Origin: Kingdonia uniflora
Lineage: Eukaryota > Streptophyta > Magnoliopsida > Ranunculales > Circaeasteraceae
Reading direction: 5' to 3'
Length of the DNA: 64,000 nucleotides
Assembly: GCA_014058105.1 (NCBI GenBank)
Contig: JACGCM010000428.1
Span: 186,001 to 250,000, forward strand
Under the pieces are notes generated by a model. The model had not been told where the DNA came from and did not search any database. It was given only the letters and a program-made list of their open reading frames with translations. Made by a program: the position numbers and the translations under genes. Position 1 is the stretch's first letter, and every line of letters starts with the position of its first letter. Positions 1 to 13,500 of the stretch are shown here, in pieces.

Positions 1-388
1 ACCATATCTAATCGGCACCTATAAGAAATCGCATGATGAATGCAAGCTTCGATGACTAGTCTGTCTTCTTAAATCACTAGAATACAGGATTATAATAAAT
101 AAAAATCTAAAAGAGTAGTTCGGATTTTGATCCCATGTACATAACACTATCTGAACTGGTCCTCTAGAGAATGAAGCTATTTTCATTAAATCAACTTGAT
201 CACCTAATTAGATATTTAGGCATACAATAAAAAATGGTACAAGAAAGTTCAATGAAACTTCAATTTGGAAGCAAAATATTCTTCAGAATCTCTGGAAACT
301 TAAAAAAAGAAAAAGAAAAAAAAAATGACAACTAAATATGATCTACTAAGTTAATTTTGTTAGAATAGCGTTGGTCCCAACTTCACAC
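1..388. other. KAC intron 16, no feature recognised
   Basis: AT-rich DNA without coding signal or recognised repeat. Confidence 0.5.
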
Positions 389-560
389 CTAGGTAACAAT
401 GACATTTCCCTTTAACAAAATAAAACGTGTCTCGGACCCTTGGGCACTCGGACACACGTGTCCAACACTATTTACAAGGTACTTAACTATTTTATGCCGT
501 TTCCGACACCTCATACCCGTGTCAGACACCGACACCCGTATCCGTGTCGTTGTTACCTAG
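389..560. mobile_element. Small foldback/MITE-like element
   Basis: Sixteen-base inverted arms, CTAGGTAACAATGACA at 389-404 and its complement with one mismatch at 545-560, enclose about 140 bp with internal GTGTC/GACAC inverted runs. No clear TSD, so the superfamily is open. Confidence 0.5.
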
Positions 561-2480
561 CTTCGCAACAAAAGATATAGTAATAACCCCTCAAACTTCA
601 TATTAAATATATTTTTTTCATAGCCATATACAAAAATATGGTCCATCGAGTTTTTATAATAACAAAATAGTCTTTATAGATTGTACTACAAAATACTACA
701 CCTTAAAGTGATTACTTATATAGATTTCCAAAAAAAGCCTTATAGCCCACTTCCAAAAAAACTCATTTATCTTGTTGTCTTCCATAAACGAAGCCCCTCT
801 CTTCCCTAATTAGATACTATCTCTTTCAAAACTTTCTCTAATACTCAAGTGATTGGGCCCACATATTAAATAGTAAGAACCCCTCTTTAGTAATACTTTG
901 GGGTAGTCCCCACGACATTGCAATAGAGAGGTTTTACTGTATTATACATATTCACATTAGATTTGATGTTCATATTATTTTTTTGTCTCTAGTTAGAAAG
1001 AGGGATCTTAAGCTATGAAATAGATCATTATATTATTTATTTTTTAAGTATACTTATGAACAAATATCATAGGTAAAAATAGGTATCTCGAGGAATTGCA
1101 CTAACTGGACTTAATGGTAATCCTAAATTTGAGGGGAGAAAAAGTAGTCGGTTGGCCATCGTCATAAATATCTATCCAAATTTCCATTAAAGAAAACAAT
1201 CTACTTTGCAAGTAGAATTAAAAACTTTCTGATCAACAAAAGTTTCAAAGCATTTACAGAAAAATGAAAAAAAAATTGGGAGAACATAAGAGATTGAACA
1301 CTTACGTATTATGATCTAAAAAAATCTCATACATCTACAATCTTTGAAGTACCTACATGTTGAAAATTCCCATCATGCCTAAAAGTAACCCTTTTAAGCA
1401 TAGTTTTCAGTCAGTTCTTAATTTGTTAATTAAGAGTAGTACTTTAAAACGTAAATTTCATTTTGGGATCACCATGAGAAAAGAAGCACACAGAAACACA
1501 CATGAACAAAAAACTCAAAAGTCATAAAAATTGTCATCAAAAATTAAGAAACGATGAATACAATAGTACTTCATGGGTATAGATACATATGAATAACTAG
1601 AGCTGGCAAACTAACCCGCGACCCATCGACCCGACACAAACCTGACGTGCTTTTGGCGAGTTCGGGTTTGGTCTTGGCGGGTTCGAGTCACTTTGGGTCC
1701 AACCAGTTTGACCCTTTTATGTTGACAGGTCAGCCCTTGTTGACCTTTTCGGCTTCGGGTCAACCTGCAAATCCGTTTAACATTTTAACAACTGGGCATT
1801 TCTGTAGTTACAGAGTGCACCTCGTCCTAGGACACCTCTATCTCACACTTAAAATGATTTTATTGCACAAGGAACCAAAATTGCACAAGAGGGGAAGCTG
1901 ACAATGGCAAACAAACCCTAAAGATCAACAACATTTACAATATTTTTAATGAGGACATCAACTTTATACAGAAGTTGAGGCCTCCCTACATTAATTTCTC
2001 TCGTCCCATTCACCAAATTGCTCCTATTCCTGACAGTTGGTCGGATAGATGTAACCTCATATGACCTTTAATACAACATGTCATGCTTGTGTGTGATTAT
2101 TAATTACTCTCTCCTAGCAAGGTGGTAGAATGCAATGCTACAATAATTCCACACTTATAACCAAAAACAAAACCCCTCAATCCAGATCTTTAGCTCATAT
2201 TTTGTACACAGCTAGAAATGCGGCTGCCATTTATTAAGGCACAGCTTACTTTACCATAAAGCTCCTCATTACAACTAAGCCGAGATTTAAATTTAGAAAG
2301 AGAGAGAGGGCAGCAGAGTGGAGGTGAAATCTGATTGGGTGATAGGTACCAAATACCACCTTCAGCCAAGTGCTGAGAACGTTACGCTACATCATGGTTA
2401 ATAAACCATGGGTAGTTAAAACTCAAATTCGAACACAAAGTTGCATAATCCTGCTCCCACAAGACCCCAACACCATAGCT
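561..2480. other. KAC intron 16, little recognised
   Basis: No gene. A GC-richer stretch starting TAGAGCTGGCAAA at 1598 with repeated GACCCG/CGGGTC runs to about 1790 resembles one end of a plant hAT-type MITE; no matching second end is seen. The rest is unassigned AT-rich sequence with a short GA run near 2300. Confidence 0.4.
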
Positions 2481-5126
2481 TTAGAGAGAGAAAGAGAGAA
2501 AATCGACGGAGGGTTGCCTCCAGATTTTGCTAAGAAGAAAGTGGTAAGGTGAATGTAAGGCAAAAATAGGGTGGGTGTCGTGCTTCAAGTGATGGCGAGT
2601 AAAACGGCAGTCAATCTCAATAGCACTCTTGTTGTCACAATACATGGGAGTTGGAGCAGATAAAGAAACTCCTAAGTCAATAAGGAGCACACTGTCACAA
2701 CCGCAGTTATAACCATACCACGACACTCAGCCTCGGGAGAAGATCGAGAGACAACATCCTGGTTCTTACTCCATCAGGAAATAAGAGAAACACCCAAAAA
2801 TATTCAAAATCCATTTGTTGATCGACAATCTGTAGGATCCCTCGCCCAATAACCATCGGAATAAGCCCGGAGTACCAAGGATGAGGATGACATAATCAAT
2901 AAAAACTGAAACAACAGAGTACCCCGAATGTATTTTAGGATCCGAACATCAGCAGCCCAGTGCACAGAACGATGTGCAGAAACAAACTAACTGACAACAT
3001 AAGTAATATCAGGTTGAGTAATAGTCTAGTACACAAGGCTATCAATAATGACACGATATAGTGTAGGATATCCTAAAGGTACACCATCAGCAGGAGTGAG
3101 ACGAACTTGGAGCTTAAGAGAAGTGTCATTAGTCTAAATATTCAAATGTCAGTCTCTCTTAATAATATCTGCAGCATATTGAACACTACCTTATTGAACA
3201 GAAAATAAAGAAGTGAACCTAGATCATTCATCTCACTCACTATGAAATTGAATCTTTAGAGCAGAGATACCAGCGGGCTGGTATCGTAACTTGTCAAAAT
3301 CATATCATTAACATATAAGAGCAAAAGCACACTACGAGCAGTTGTCAAACATACTACCATTCGAGGCAAGCGATTCTGTAAAATTACGAGAGGTGCAATT
3401 TCCTTCTAAGTCACCTCAAAAACATTTGATAACAGCGGAAAATTGTGTTTGAATCATAACTTTAAAGATTTTGAAAATAGACAGAAATTCGAACCAATGT
3501 TTCATTAAGCGAAAAGATGACAAATCAACAGAAGAATTACTAAATGTTCCTTTGGAAGATCGGTTGAAATTTCCTAAGACGTACAGACCGCCTACGCTAC
3601 TACGAGTCCCAAATCAGCCTCCGAGAATGAAGGTTTTGCACAAAACAATGAGAATCAGAAAACAACAAAAAAATATCAAGAAAAACTCAACTGACTAATA
3701 GAAATCATGCTCAAAGTAAGACGAGGAAGGTAGTAAACATCAATAAGAAACAAGCAGGTAGAAACATGCCTAACACCAACTAAGGGTATACATGGTACCA
3801 TTAGCTACAATGAAACTAATGATCGAGGAAGGACAAGTAAGACAATAAAATAGATCAATCATTAGTCAATGATGTGTGACACCAGAATCAAAAGTACAAG
3901 TGATGGAGGGGGCACCAAATATGGTAGAATCAACATAAGAAACAATGTCAGGACACAGCAAAAAATAAATCCATCTGAACTACAACATCGGATAAAGATG
4001 CACCACTATGTGGTACAGCTCATGACTGAGTAGGATTATGCTAATGAGCTAGAGCTGCAAAAGGATGTTGCAGAGATCTGAAATATTATTATGGAGGTGT
4101 TCCTCTATAGAACTAAGACTGAGGAGGACCTCTGTATTCTGCTGCTGAGATGTGAAAGGACCTTGATTTTGTTGCTGAAGCTTCTTCGGACACTAACTCT
4201 TCTAATGGCATTACTGATGACAAAAGGCACACTCGAAGTCGCTAATAAGGATAGATTTTCTCATTATGTTCATGCCGATTTGGAGATTTGGAACTCACAT
4301 AAGCAGTGCTGTCTCTGAAAGAAAGCATGAGATGTCGACTGAACTGCTAAGACTTACTGAGTAAGTATAGTAATAAACACCTTCCCTAATTGAGTCATTA
4401 CACGATCCTCCTCTGCGAGACACTCACTAACTTAAAAATCAACAAAGAGGATTTCTATGAAGAATAGTTCCCCGAAGAGTCGCAAAGTCATTTGTAAAAC
4501 AACCATAATTGCACAAACCGTTTTTGTCTCTATACGTGATCATATCTGTACATGTAGTAAGCCCGAATGACCCAGTAAAAGCGAGATGATCCCACAGAGC
4601 ATTGATTACACCATAAAACAACTAACTGAGGCTTGGTCAGTTGGTAGAGCTAGTGCTTGGAAAACTAAGTAGTCATGGGATCAATTCTCATCACAAGCAC
4701 TCGCCTTTAAAAAAAAATTACACCATAAAACTCCAGAATGTTATCACCCTGTTGAACACCACGAACATAAACCTCTAATTGATACTGCCTAGTGAAATTG
4801 GTTTTACTATATACAACTTCTCCAAGAACCTTTCAAAAAAAAAAAACTTCTCCAAGAGGTCTCATCTCTCCTTAGCTACTTTTGAACTTGGCCAACTGAA
4901 CGCCAATAAAGAGATTAACAGAATTACCAATCCAGGTAATAAACTTTACATTGTTCACTAGCCATTTCTTTAGATCAGCTACATAAAATAGTTTTGTAGA
5001 GTCTATGGATTTCGTAGTAGTCCCATCAAGATACTCCCATTGCCATTTCTTTATCACGAAACAGGCCATAGCATCAACCCAATATGTAAAGTTTGGCCCT
5101 ATTAATTTCACACTGATGGCTTGCAA
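2481..5126 (-). mobile_element. Ty1/Copia gag-pol relic
   Basis: Read on the minus strand, pieces appear in Copia order: Gag N-terminus around 5126-4872 (ISVKLIGPNFTYWVDAM, TWIGNSV), Gag continuation to about 4439, CCHC knuckle remnant near 4250-4190 ending CPKKLQQQNQ, protease FDSGVTHH near 3890, reverse transcriptase LLLLYVNDMI near 3330 (YVDD changed to YVND), connection and RNase H from about 3120 to 2481 (ISWWSKNQDVVSRSSPEAE, then MYCDNKSAIEI). Stops and frameshifts are frequent and most of the integrase is missing, so it is dead. Same strand as the KAC gene. Confidence 0.85.
4605..4731 (+). mobile_element. tRNA-derived SINE with 15-bp TSD
   Basis: A 97-bp insert (4620-4716) has an A-box-like segment (TTGGTCAGTTGGTAGAGC), a B-box-like segment (GGATCAATTC) and a short A-tail. 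It is flanked by perfect direct repeats ATTACACCATAAAAC at 4605-4619 and 4717-4731. The promoter boxes, tail and long TSD identify a SINE. It sits inside the older Copia gag relic. Confidence 0.85.
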
Positions 5127-5481
5127 CTAACCAAATCCTTCATTACAATAAAAAAAATTAAAGGCACCATATAAATTTATAAAAGCACCACAATAAATTT
5201 GTAAATACACCACAAAAAGTTGCTAAAGGTAACACCATTTTTTTTTTTGCAAATACAACACAAAAATTAATAAAACCACAAATTTGGTAGTAAACCCCAG
5301 ATTTAGTAATAACACCGCAGTTCAATGAAACTTTGCCCAAAATTATTTAGTAATAACACCGCAAATTTGAATATAACACTCTAGATTCATAAAACAAGCC
5401 CCATATTTAGAAACAAAGAGAAATCAATAAGCAATCGCAAATAAAACCCATCGATTTCAAGCTCAAATCAGAATTCGGGTT

Positions 5482-5671
5482 GGCTCTCGTACCATGATTA
5501 CTTTACTAGGATTTGCCATCAAAAAGAAGAGAAAAAAAAGTCTTTATTATTAGGATTGATGACAATCTATGGAATATGTATAGTCAAGCATAAAGGCCTA
5601 AAGCATAAACTTACCAAATATGGCAATTGGAAACTTATTAAATAAGACATTACTCTACTAATAGATATTGT
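5482..5671 (-). mobile_element. Primer-binding site and probable 5' LTR of the Copia relic
   Basis: TGGTACGAGAGCC (minus strand, 5494-5482) resembles the initiator-tRNA-Met primer site TGGTATCAGAGC and lies just upstream of the Gag start. About 170 bp before it contains an AATAAAG signal and is a plausible LTR, but no second LTR was found. Confidence 0.5.
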
Positions 5672-6507
5672 TAGGGGTGTACATTAAAATCGAGAAACTG
5701 ACAAACCGAAGTCGAACCGCTGGTTCTTACCGGTTTTAACTTTACCAGTTCTGTTTTCGGCTCCCAATGCAAAAAAAACAAATTAGCAGTTCGGTGATGT
5801 CGGTTCACCAACCCAAAACGAACCGAACCGGGTAAGGGTGTTGTGGTAATTTAGTATATTTAAAGGGTTATATAAAACCGTCAAACCTAAATGTTACTCT
5901 TTTAATCTCTTTCTTCATGGCGGCTCATAGAAGAAACTCACACCTCCCACCTCCTTCTCTGCTTATGCGATGGTACCCTCGATTTCTTTACAAATTTATT
6001 GAAACAATAAGCAACTCGCCTGCTCCGTGAGTCTTTGGTTTGTGGTAATTGGGTGCTGAATTCAGAGTTGGTAAAGGCTTGGACTTTCTAATGTCTTAGC
6101 TCCCACTGATGTGGTTGGTGGCTGATTTATGGCTGTTGTAGATGGAGTTCATGAGATGGTGGTTGTCTGTTTTGAACTCATGTTACCATTGTTGTGGATG
6201 TTCATGACATAGAGTTATCAGATCCGAGAAATAATTATATTATTGTTCCTTTTCTTTTTTTAAATGAGTTCAAATGATCTTGCTATTTTTGTAACCACTG
6301 CTACAAAATTAAATAAATAGAAGAGAACAAAACAAAACAAAAACCATGAGCAAAATTGAACCTGAACTGGATTATTTGGTTTGATTTGGTCCAGTTTTGC
6401 ATGTTAGCCAGTTCGTTTTCGGTTCCATAAAACCTAAAAACTGAGTTTGTTTGGTTTTAGGTTTAGAACACAAACCGCCGAACCGAACCGAACCGTGTAC
6501 AGTCCTA
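5672..6507. mobile_element. hAT-like non-autonomous element
   Basis: Ends are TAGGGGTGTACA at 5672 and its imperfect complement TGTACAGTCCTA at 6507. Subterminal zones are rich in GGTTCGGTT/AACCGAACC, typical of a common plant hAT MITE group. Flanks GATATTGT and GATCACGT agree at 5 of 8 positions, a possible decayed TSD. No transposase frame. Confidence 0.6.
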
Positions 6508-6689
6508 GATCACGTTTAGAAGAGATTTCTTTAATAAAACTCTAGTTTCAAAATTCATTATTTGAGTGAATTCGAGTTCTTTACTTCTACAAATTGATTC
6601 GTATCAAAGATTGGTATAAAATCAAAAAAAAGTGGAGCTCCCCAAAGAGTTTTATGAAGATGACATTTTTTTACTTAAACGAGCCAAGA

Positions 6690-6893
6690 TAGAGATGTGT
6701 CACCAGGGTTTTGACTGGGCCTATGACCCAACCAAGTTAAACGGGTCTAGCAGGTCAGGTCGGGCTGACCTACATAGCCTGAGGTCGGGTTCGGCTTGTA
6801 AACTCTTACCTGTTTACTGAACAGGTAGGATTGGGTTTGGCGTCCCTGGGAGGCAGCCCAAAATGACACGATCCGACCTGATTACCACCTCTA
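6690..6893. mobile_element. Short hAT-like MITE
   Basis: Begins TAGAGATGTG and ends CCACCTCTA, with internal GGTCGGGC/GACC-rich sequence, as in plant hAT-type MITEs. No clear TSD. Confidence 0.4.
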
Positions 6894-7333
6894 TTACTAA
6901 CATTAAAGTTCTCAATCAGCAATGCGGGAAAAAATATTAAAACACTCATGAAAGGGCCAAATAGTGCAGAAAAACATTGACATGAAACACTTCATAGTTT
7001 GGCAGCTTTTAACAGCACCTTATATGTCCCCTCCTACGATTCACTGTCCAGCAGGTAGTGCAAAGTACAGTGGTTTCATATAGAATATACTACAATAAGA
7101 TATGGTAAGTTTTTGCACGTCCCTAGCGGCGTAAGCCTGAGAATGTAGTATAGTGGTTTAAGGTCATAGAATGATATCTACAGTAAAACCCCTCAATAGG
7201 ACTATAGTCGATGGCATAACAAGGAATGTCCCTGCTCTCCTCTTTTTCAAAGACACGAAACTATCTTTCTAGAATGAGTGTGCAGACTAAAAAATATAAA
7301 ACTAAATGCAACGAAAAGGATTCACGAGCATAC
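6894..7333. other. KAC intron 16, no feature recognised
   Basis: No gene or repeat recognised between the MITE and exon 16. Confidence 0.5.
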
Positions 7334-7550
7334 CAACATCAAGAGTTTGTTTGCTCCGTCCGCAATGGCAGCAAGGCCGTCATATTGATCAGGATCGAAC
7401 TCAATCAGCGCAGCGGTTAGGTATTCCCCTGCCGGCGTTGCCTTTACTTTGTCAGGACCGGATTTAACTAGGGCCATTGTAGTATCAGTTTTATCCGGAG
7501 TTGAAGGCAATGGGAAAACATCTAGAGAATGTCCTTTGCTGTTATCACTC
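7334..7550 (-). CDS. KAC1: KAC exon 16 (last exon in window)
   Basis: Encodes [39 protein letters not shown] and [13 protein letters not shown], diagnostic of KAC proteins. Donor GTATGC. The next exon (expected to open like VLAAVIKAGAS) is not found between 1 and 7333, so intron 16 exceeds 7.3 kb. Confidence 0.95.
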
Positions 7551-10500
7551 CTGTGAGGAGATCACAAATCAGTCGAAATGAGAAATATAAACAAGATAAT
7601 ATGACATTAGAATACAAGAATATTAGAATCAAATATCAGAGACTAAACAATTACCTGCTCAAATCCTGAGACTGATAGTTGACTAGTGCTTTAGTGGATG
7701 GGCTTGACATCTAAATAAAACTGTACGTGTATTAAAACTTACAAAATAAAAAATCTGAGCAATCATAAAAATTCAGTGGGAAAAGGGTCAAAACAATGAT
7801 AACTTCTGAGATACTGTTCAAAGTTTGGAAATAAAAAATTTAAGCTGCTCGGTTACAGAAGTGATCCACGGTCAGTACAGATAGTTTTCATATATAAATT
7901 TTTGTCAGAAGCTCCAAGTACATTAGGTATAAATTCATGTCTCCAACACTTCGCGTTATATATCTTTGGAAAACATGTAGATTTTCTTACTTTACTGCCC
8001 ATGAGAATACTTCATTCCGTGGGTACCATTGACACATCACTCGATTTCAGTTTACTTTGCTTGGATTTGGTGCAAGCACATATGTAAGCCTACAGTTATG
8101 AAAGAACAGTAATAATTTGGAGATTGCAGAGAGGTGTTCTGAGCAATTGCAATACGACATTATGCTTGTATATGGCGATAAAAATGGTCAAATTATGATA
8201 AGCTGGAAGTGAGATCTGTTTGTGAGTAATTGGTTTCATCTGGACCAGGGTCGAAGAGCACAAGATTTTGGCACATAACAATCTGTAAGGTATGGCGTAA
8301 AGATTTTTCTTCCAAACTGGTTCTTTATGGATCAATTGAGAATGACTCTTACCAGGGATAGCTTAAGAAGAAATGGATTCCCAAGTTGTTTCTTGGCGGG
8401 TTAGAGATAAGATGAGAAGAAATGAATGAACGCGGATAACACATGAGGATCCAGAGTTTATTAAGCACATTATTCTTCATTACATCTAACATTTAATGTT
8501 TGGTTTTCATTCTTGGGTTTCTTTATGTTGGAGATTGTGATTTATGTTAGAGATAAGATGAGAAGAAATGAATGAACGTGGATAACACATGAGGATCCAG
8601 AGTTTATTAAGCACATTATTCTTCATTGCATCTAACATTTAATGTTTGGTTTTCATTCTTGGGTTTCTTTATGTTGGAGATTGTGATTTATGTAAAATTT
8701 GATGCACGGGTACATCCCATGTGATACACTGGATCATATCTTAAAATTAGCATTGGTAGGATTTGTTACTACCTTTAGTTATTTTAATATTCAGGAGTAG
8801 GAGTTAGTTTCCTAATAAGAATCTAGTAGTTTCTCTATTTAAATCCCTTTATAGGGCGATTGTAATCATCTCTTCAATTATCAATCAAGTTTTTTTCTTT
8901 CTTCTCCAAATTTAACTTGGTAACAGAGCATCTCTGATCTTGAAGACAAGTTAGGGTTTGCTCGCTTCCGTTGGCAGCGGTTGTTGGCGTCAGCGGATCA
9001 TCAATTCCGATGCTTTTCTTTTCCTGTCCCTTTGTGATTTTTTCCATTTCTTCTTAAAAATTGGTTTAAGTGTGATGCCCGGGTACATTATAGTAATGTA
9101 TGGTGTGATACACCAGATCATATCTTAAGATTAGTATTGATAGGATTTATTTTTACCTTTAGGTATTTTAGTATTTAGTAGTTACCTAGTAGGAGTTAGT
9201 TTCCTAATAGGACTCTAGTAGTTTCTCTATTTAAATCCCTCTTTAGGGTGATTGTAATCATCTCTTCAATTATCAATAAAGTTTTCCTCTTTCTTCTCAA
9301 AATTTAACTCTTTAGGATCAAGAAGATGTCTTTAAGACATTCTGACTTTATTTCGGGATTAGAGTATGGTGCATTTGAGGAATAAATAAGTGTGTTTTCT
9401 GCATGACAATTTCTTTCAAAGATATTGTGGTTCCTCTAAAGAAGTAATAAAAATTGTTTTCCCCGACTAAAGAACATTTTGCATCATGAAACTATGGAAG
9501 CAAAAAGGTAACAATAGTAACCTGGGGTGATCCACCGAATGAAGATTTCTCAGTAAGTCTATCGAACAGCTTCTCATTTTCTTCATGCAGCCGCTGCAAA
9601 AAAAAAAAAGGAAAAAAAACCCGCACCAACACCTCATTATTCAAATAGAAGTGAAACTTGTTAAAGATACTTATGTTTAGTAAGGGTAGTCTAGGTATTT
9701 GAGTATAAGGGTAATTTAGGTACTTCCTTGATTAGGGATACTTATGTTTAGTATGGGTAGTCTAGGTATTTGAGTATTAGGTATTTTAGGTACTTCCTCT
9801 TCGATTCCTCTGATATAATGTCTACAAACAGAAGTTAACATAAAAATAAAACTGAAATGCTAATGCGAGTTGAAGAAAGTGTAAGAGACCTCAATAAGCG
9901 CATCCCGTTTTGAGAGCTCTTCTTCCAGTTTTTTCGTAACTGCCAAAGAATGTACGCCATCCCCTGCTGACATTGAAGTTGATAGTACTCCAAACGAGCC
10001 AGACTCTGGACCAACAATTGACTTAGCATCACTAGAACTGAGGGCTTCACTGAGTTGTGATTCAATGCTCTTTATTTTGGACTACATTGAAGACAAAAGG
10101 GAAGAGTTAGGTGATGAAGGAAGACAAAAACAGCAATGCAGGCCAAATAGATATAATAGTGCAAAATTTGTAGCTACGTACATCGTTTTAGAGGGATACA
10201 TGAAAAAGAATCATTACAAAGCGAAAGGTAAACTTTGTAGGAAAGAGTGAATGCATAAAACATCTGTTTCTATTTTTCTTTTTGAGAAGGTAAATATAAT
10301 GTGTAGCTGCTCTTTGGATGGTAATGGATTGGCTTGGGCAATACCCGCCTGATACTCGTTTTAAAGGGATACATGAAAAATAATCATTACAAAGCGAAAG
10401 GTAAACTCTGTAGGAAAGAGTGAATGCATAAAACATCTGTTTATATCTTTCATTTTGAGAAGGTAAATATATGGGTGGCCGCTCTTTGGATGATAATGGA

Positions 10501-13500
10501 TCGGATTGGACAATAATTGGGGATGATCCTAGTCCGATCAGAGTTCACAAATTGTTCTCATCCGAACCCGGCACGAACCCTAAAGGATCAAGAGGCACCG
10601 ATCCATACCCCCAACAATTACATTTACGATCTGTATCTGACCCAAACCCAAACATTTTCTCCAAATTTACTGTTAAATACACATAAAAACATGTTTTATG
10701 GGATTTAAATCCTGATCACATAACTTAACCACAGAACACCAACCACTGTTCTCATAATAGAGTACATTCTTTAGTATTTATATATTATTTATAATAACAA
10801 TAAATAATATGTTAAACGATAATTTTATTATCAATTCAGGTGCTAAATGGATCGGGTCGGGCCTTAACGGTAAGGTCCTTTATGGATCTTGAAAATGTGA
10901 TCCATGGCCTACCCTTAAGAATTGGTTCGGTAAGGATAACAGGTTTATCCGCTCCATCTCCACTCCTAAATTGCTCAAAAGAAATCCTTCAGACAAAAGC
11001 AAACCAATAATGTGATGACAACATCAACCATTTTAAGCTCAGTAGAGTATAACATATTAGCATGAATCTGACTTTTAGTATGACAAACCACTAATGCCCT
11101 GTAAAAATGTATTATACAAAATCCAATAAACATACATGATGATGTCACACAATCAAAACCTAAGGTGCCAATAAGGAAGTACAAAAAGTAGATATTAAGC
11201 TACCTGAAGGGCCAAAATTGCTGAATCTTGTTTTTGTACTAGTGTTTTCTGGTCTTGCTCTAATTGCAAAAGATGAGCAACTTGATTTCTAAGCTGGGCA
11301 TTCTGATCCTTCTCAATTTTATTCTTCTCTGTCAGCATTACATTTTCCGACTGCAATAAAAGAAGAGAAAAAGCTCAGCTATTGCATTTTCATGAAAGAG
11401 AAAAACCATGACAAGGGAGGGGCAAGAGCATAACCCAGATTATTCACACTTAGAATGTGTAAATTCATATCCATGAAAAAAAAAAACACAGAACATCTCA
11501 ATTAAAGTTCTTTTCTAATTTCAATAACCGGAAAAATAACCGAATTCCAACTGTTACAAAGAATAAGAGTACCGAAAGAGAGTTGGAGAACTTATTATCG
11601 TTGATCTTCTTAATCTTACAAGAGATACAAGGCCAGGCCATATATATATGCAAAACATAAAGCCTTAAAATATCAACCTACAAAAACATACTATTCTAGA
11701 ATATCTACTACATATACTACTTGTTGATAATAGAAAGTTACTAATATAATAATGTGAACCGTCATCTAATAGTCGTTCTCACCGTCGATGCATTATCTTT
11801 ATTTATGTTATTTTGATTCCAGCCTCTCCATTACTGTAGATGTTAAGTGGATTTTAGGGACTTGCTTGTTTAACCAACATAAGGTTAAGAGGAAGTTTTC
11901 CCAATTTAAGTAGAATTCTATTTAGATTAGAATTAGGGTTGCAAATTCAAATCCCCCTTGTGTTCTATAAAAGGGAAGGTCTAGGTTATTTGTTTTGAAA
12001 AAGTTAGTAGAGTTGATTTGTTTTGAAAAAGTTGATTTTTTTTTAAGAGTTGAGTTTCCTCTTATTAATTTTATTTGAGATCTAGTTCAAACTTAGTGTA
12101 AATCAAATACAAATTAAACTTCCGCGTTCATAGATTCACATTAATTGGCATCAGAGCCGCGTTCACATCCAAGTTTCAAGAGCAAGATGCCTCATGGAAA
12201 ACCCGCGATGAAGAAAACTACACTCGCTCAAGATGTAGCGAAATTGACTAGAAGACTCGATAGGCTTGTTGAGGCTTTGGGTACGGGAGCCTTTATCCCG
12301 GCCCCCCAAACAACGGCAATTTTACCGCCTATTTACGACGACTATCCCGAAGATTGGGGCACCACCGCAAAGACCGGTAAAATGGAAACCCCATTTGTAC
12401 GTCTTCCCGTCGATAGCGACGTGAGATCGGAAACCCCGATGTTGGATACAGCTAGCAAGGAGACGCCAACCGCCTTGAAAGGTCCGGTCAATGACCTACC
12501 ATCAGCGACCGCAAAGGGACTCACCGGAAGCATTACTGAAGTCCAAGCAAACCCTAATATCATAGTTTTGATCAACAACGGTGCCGAAGTTAAAAATCCA
12601 AGAACAGAGTTGCAGGCTTGTGTCCGCGATAGTGGAAGAGAAACAAGAGATAGAGAACTCACTGGACCTCTCGTCCGAGTCCAGAAGACACCCCATACTA
12701 GAGTTGAGGGCGGGATGAAAGACCCAAACAATGGCATTACAGATTTCACCGTGGGGATGTCACAAATCAGATTTGTGGGTACTGGTAACATAACGAGAAA
12801 GACGGTGGCAATAATCAACGTGACGGCTGGGATAACAACAGATACACTGGCCAAAACAACAATCATGACATCAAATAAATTTAGGGATATAAAGGAGAGT
12901 CGAAGGAGTAGAGAGAGAAGAAAGTGCAGGAGAATAAAGTGGAAAGAGAAGGAGAAGAGAGCGCGAAAGTTCTCGCTCAAAACTTCAATCGAGTTACAGG
13001 TTCATGAAGGAGAAACAAGAAGAAGTGATTTGATACAGCAAGGTACACCATTCCCATCTCCAGCTCCAACATGTGATAAGCACGTGCCTTACTTATCAGT
13101 TCCAGCAGTGAGAACGACCAAAGTGTCAAGCCAGATCGAACAGAACAATGCATTTCCAGTAGTAGCTATCGATCTGAGTGGCACACAGAAATGGATTAAA
13201 GAAACATGTATGCAACACGAGATGCAGATAGACCTTATCCAAAAGTTTCGTTCACACATGTTAAAGTCTGAAGTATCCCAATATTTGATCCGTATGAAGG
13301 ATATGATGGCCCCAGGCGAAGAATTATTTCCGTATGTTGACCCGTTTTGGGAAAGCTTCGTAGCAAGTTTCGAGGAGGGGACCACAATATTTTTTCAACT
13401 TTTTATTTTTGATATCAATGAGCGTAGGGATGTTGGTGACAACATCATACCCCCGCACATGGGTACGACCTCGGTTTATGGTAAATTTTGCGGTAAAATT

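Noticed and set aside
4620..4716. A tRNA gene
   Set aside because: A- and B-box-like segments are present but no cloverleaf can be folded, and the 15-bp TSD and A-tail identify a SINE.
1..7333. Further KAC exons (C-terminal half)
   Set aside because: I looked on the minus strand for the expected LAAVIKAG and FIRKMEP regions and found no match; the gene must continue outside the window.
12342..12980. 212-codon frame on the minus strand
   Set aside because: It is the antisense shadow of the plus-strand frame 12187-13611, and copy 2 of the element preserves the plus-strand reading.
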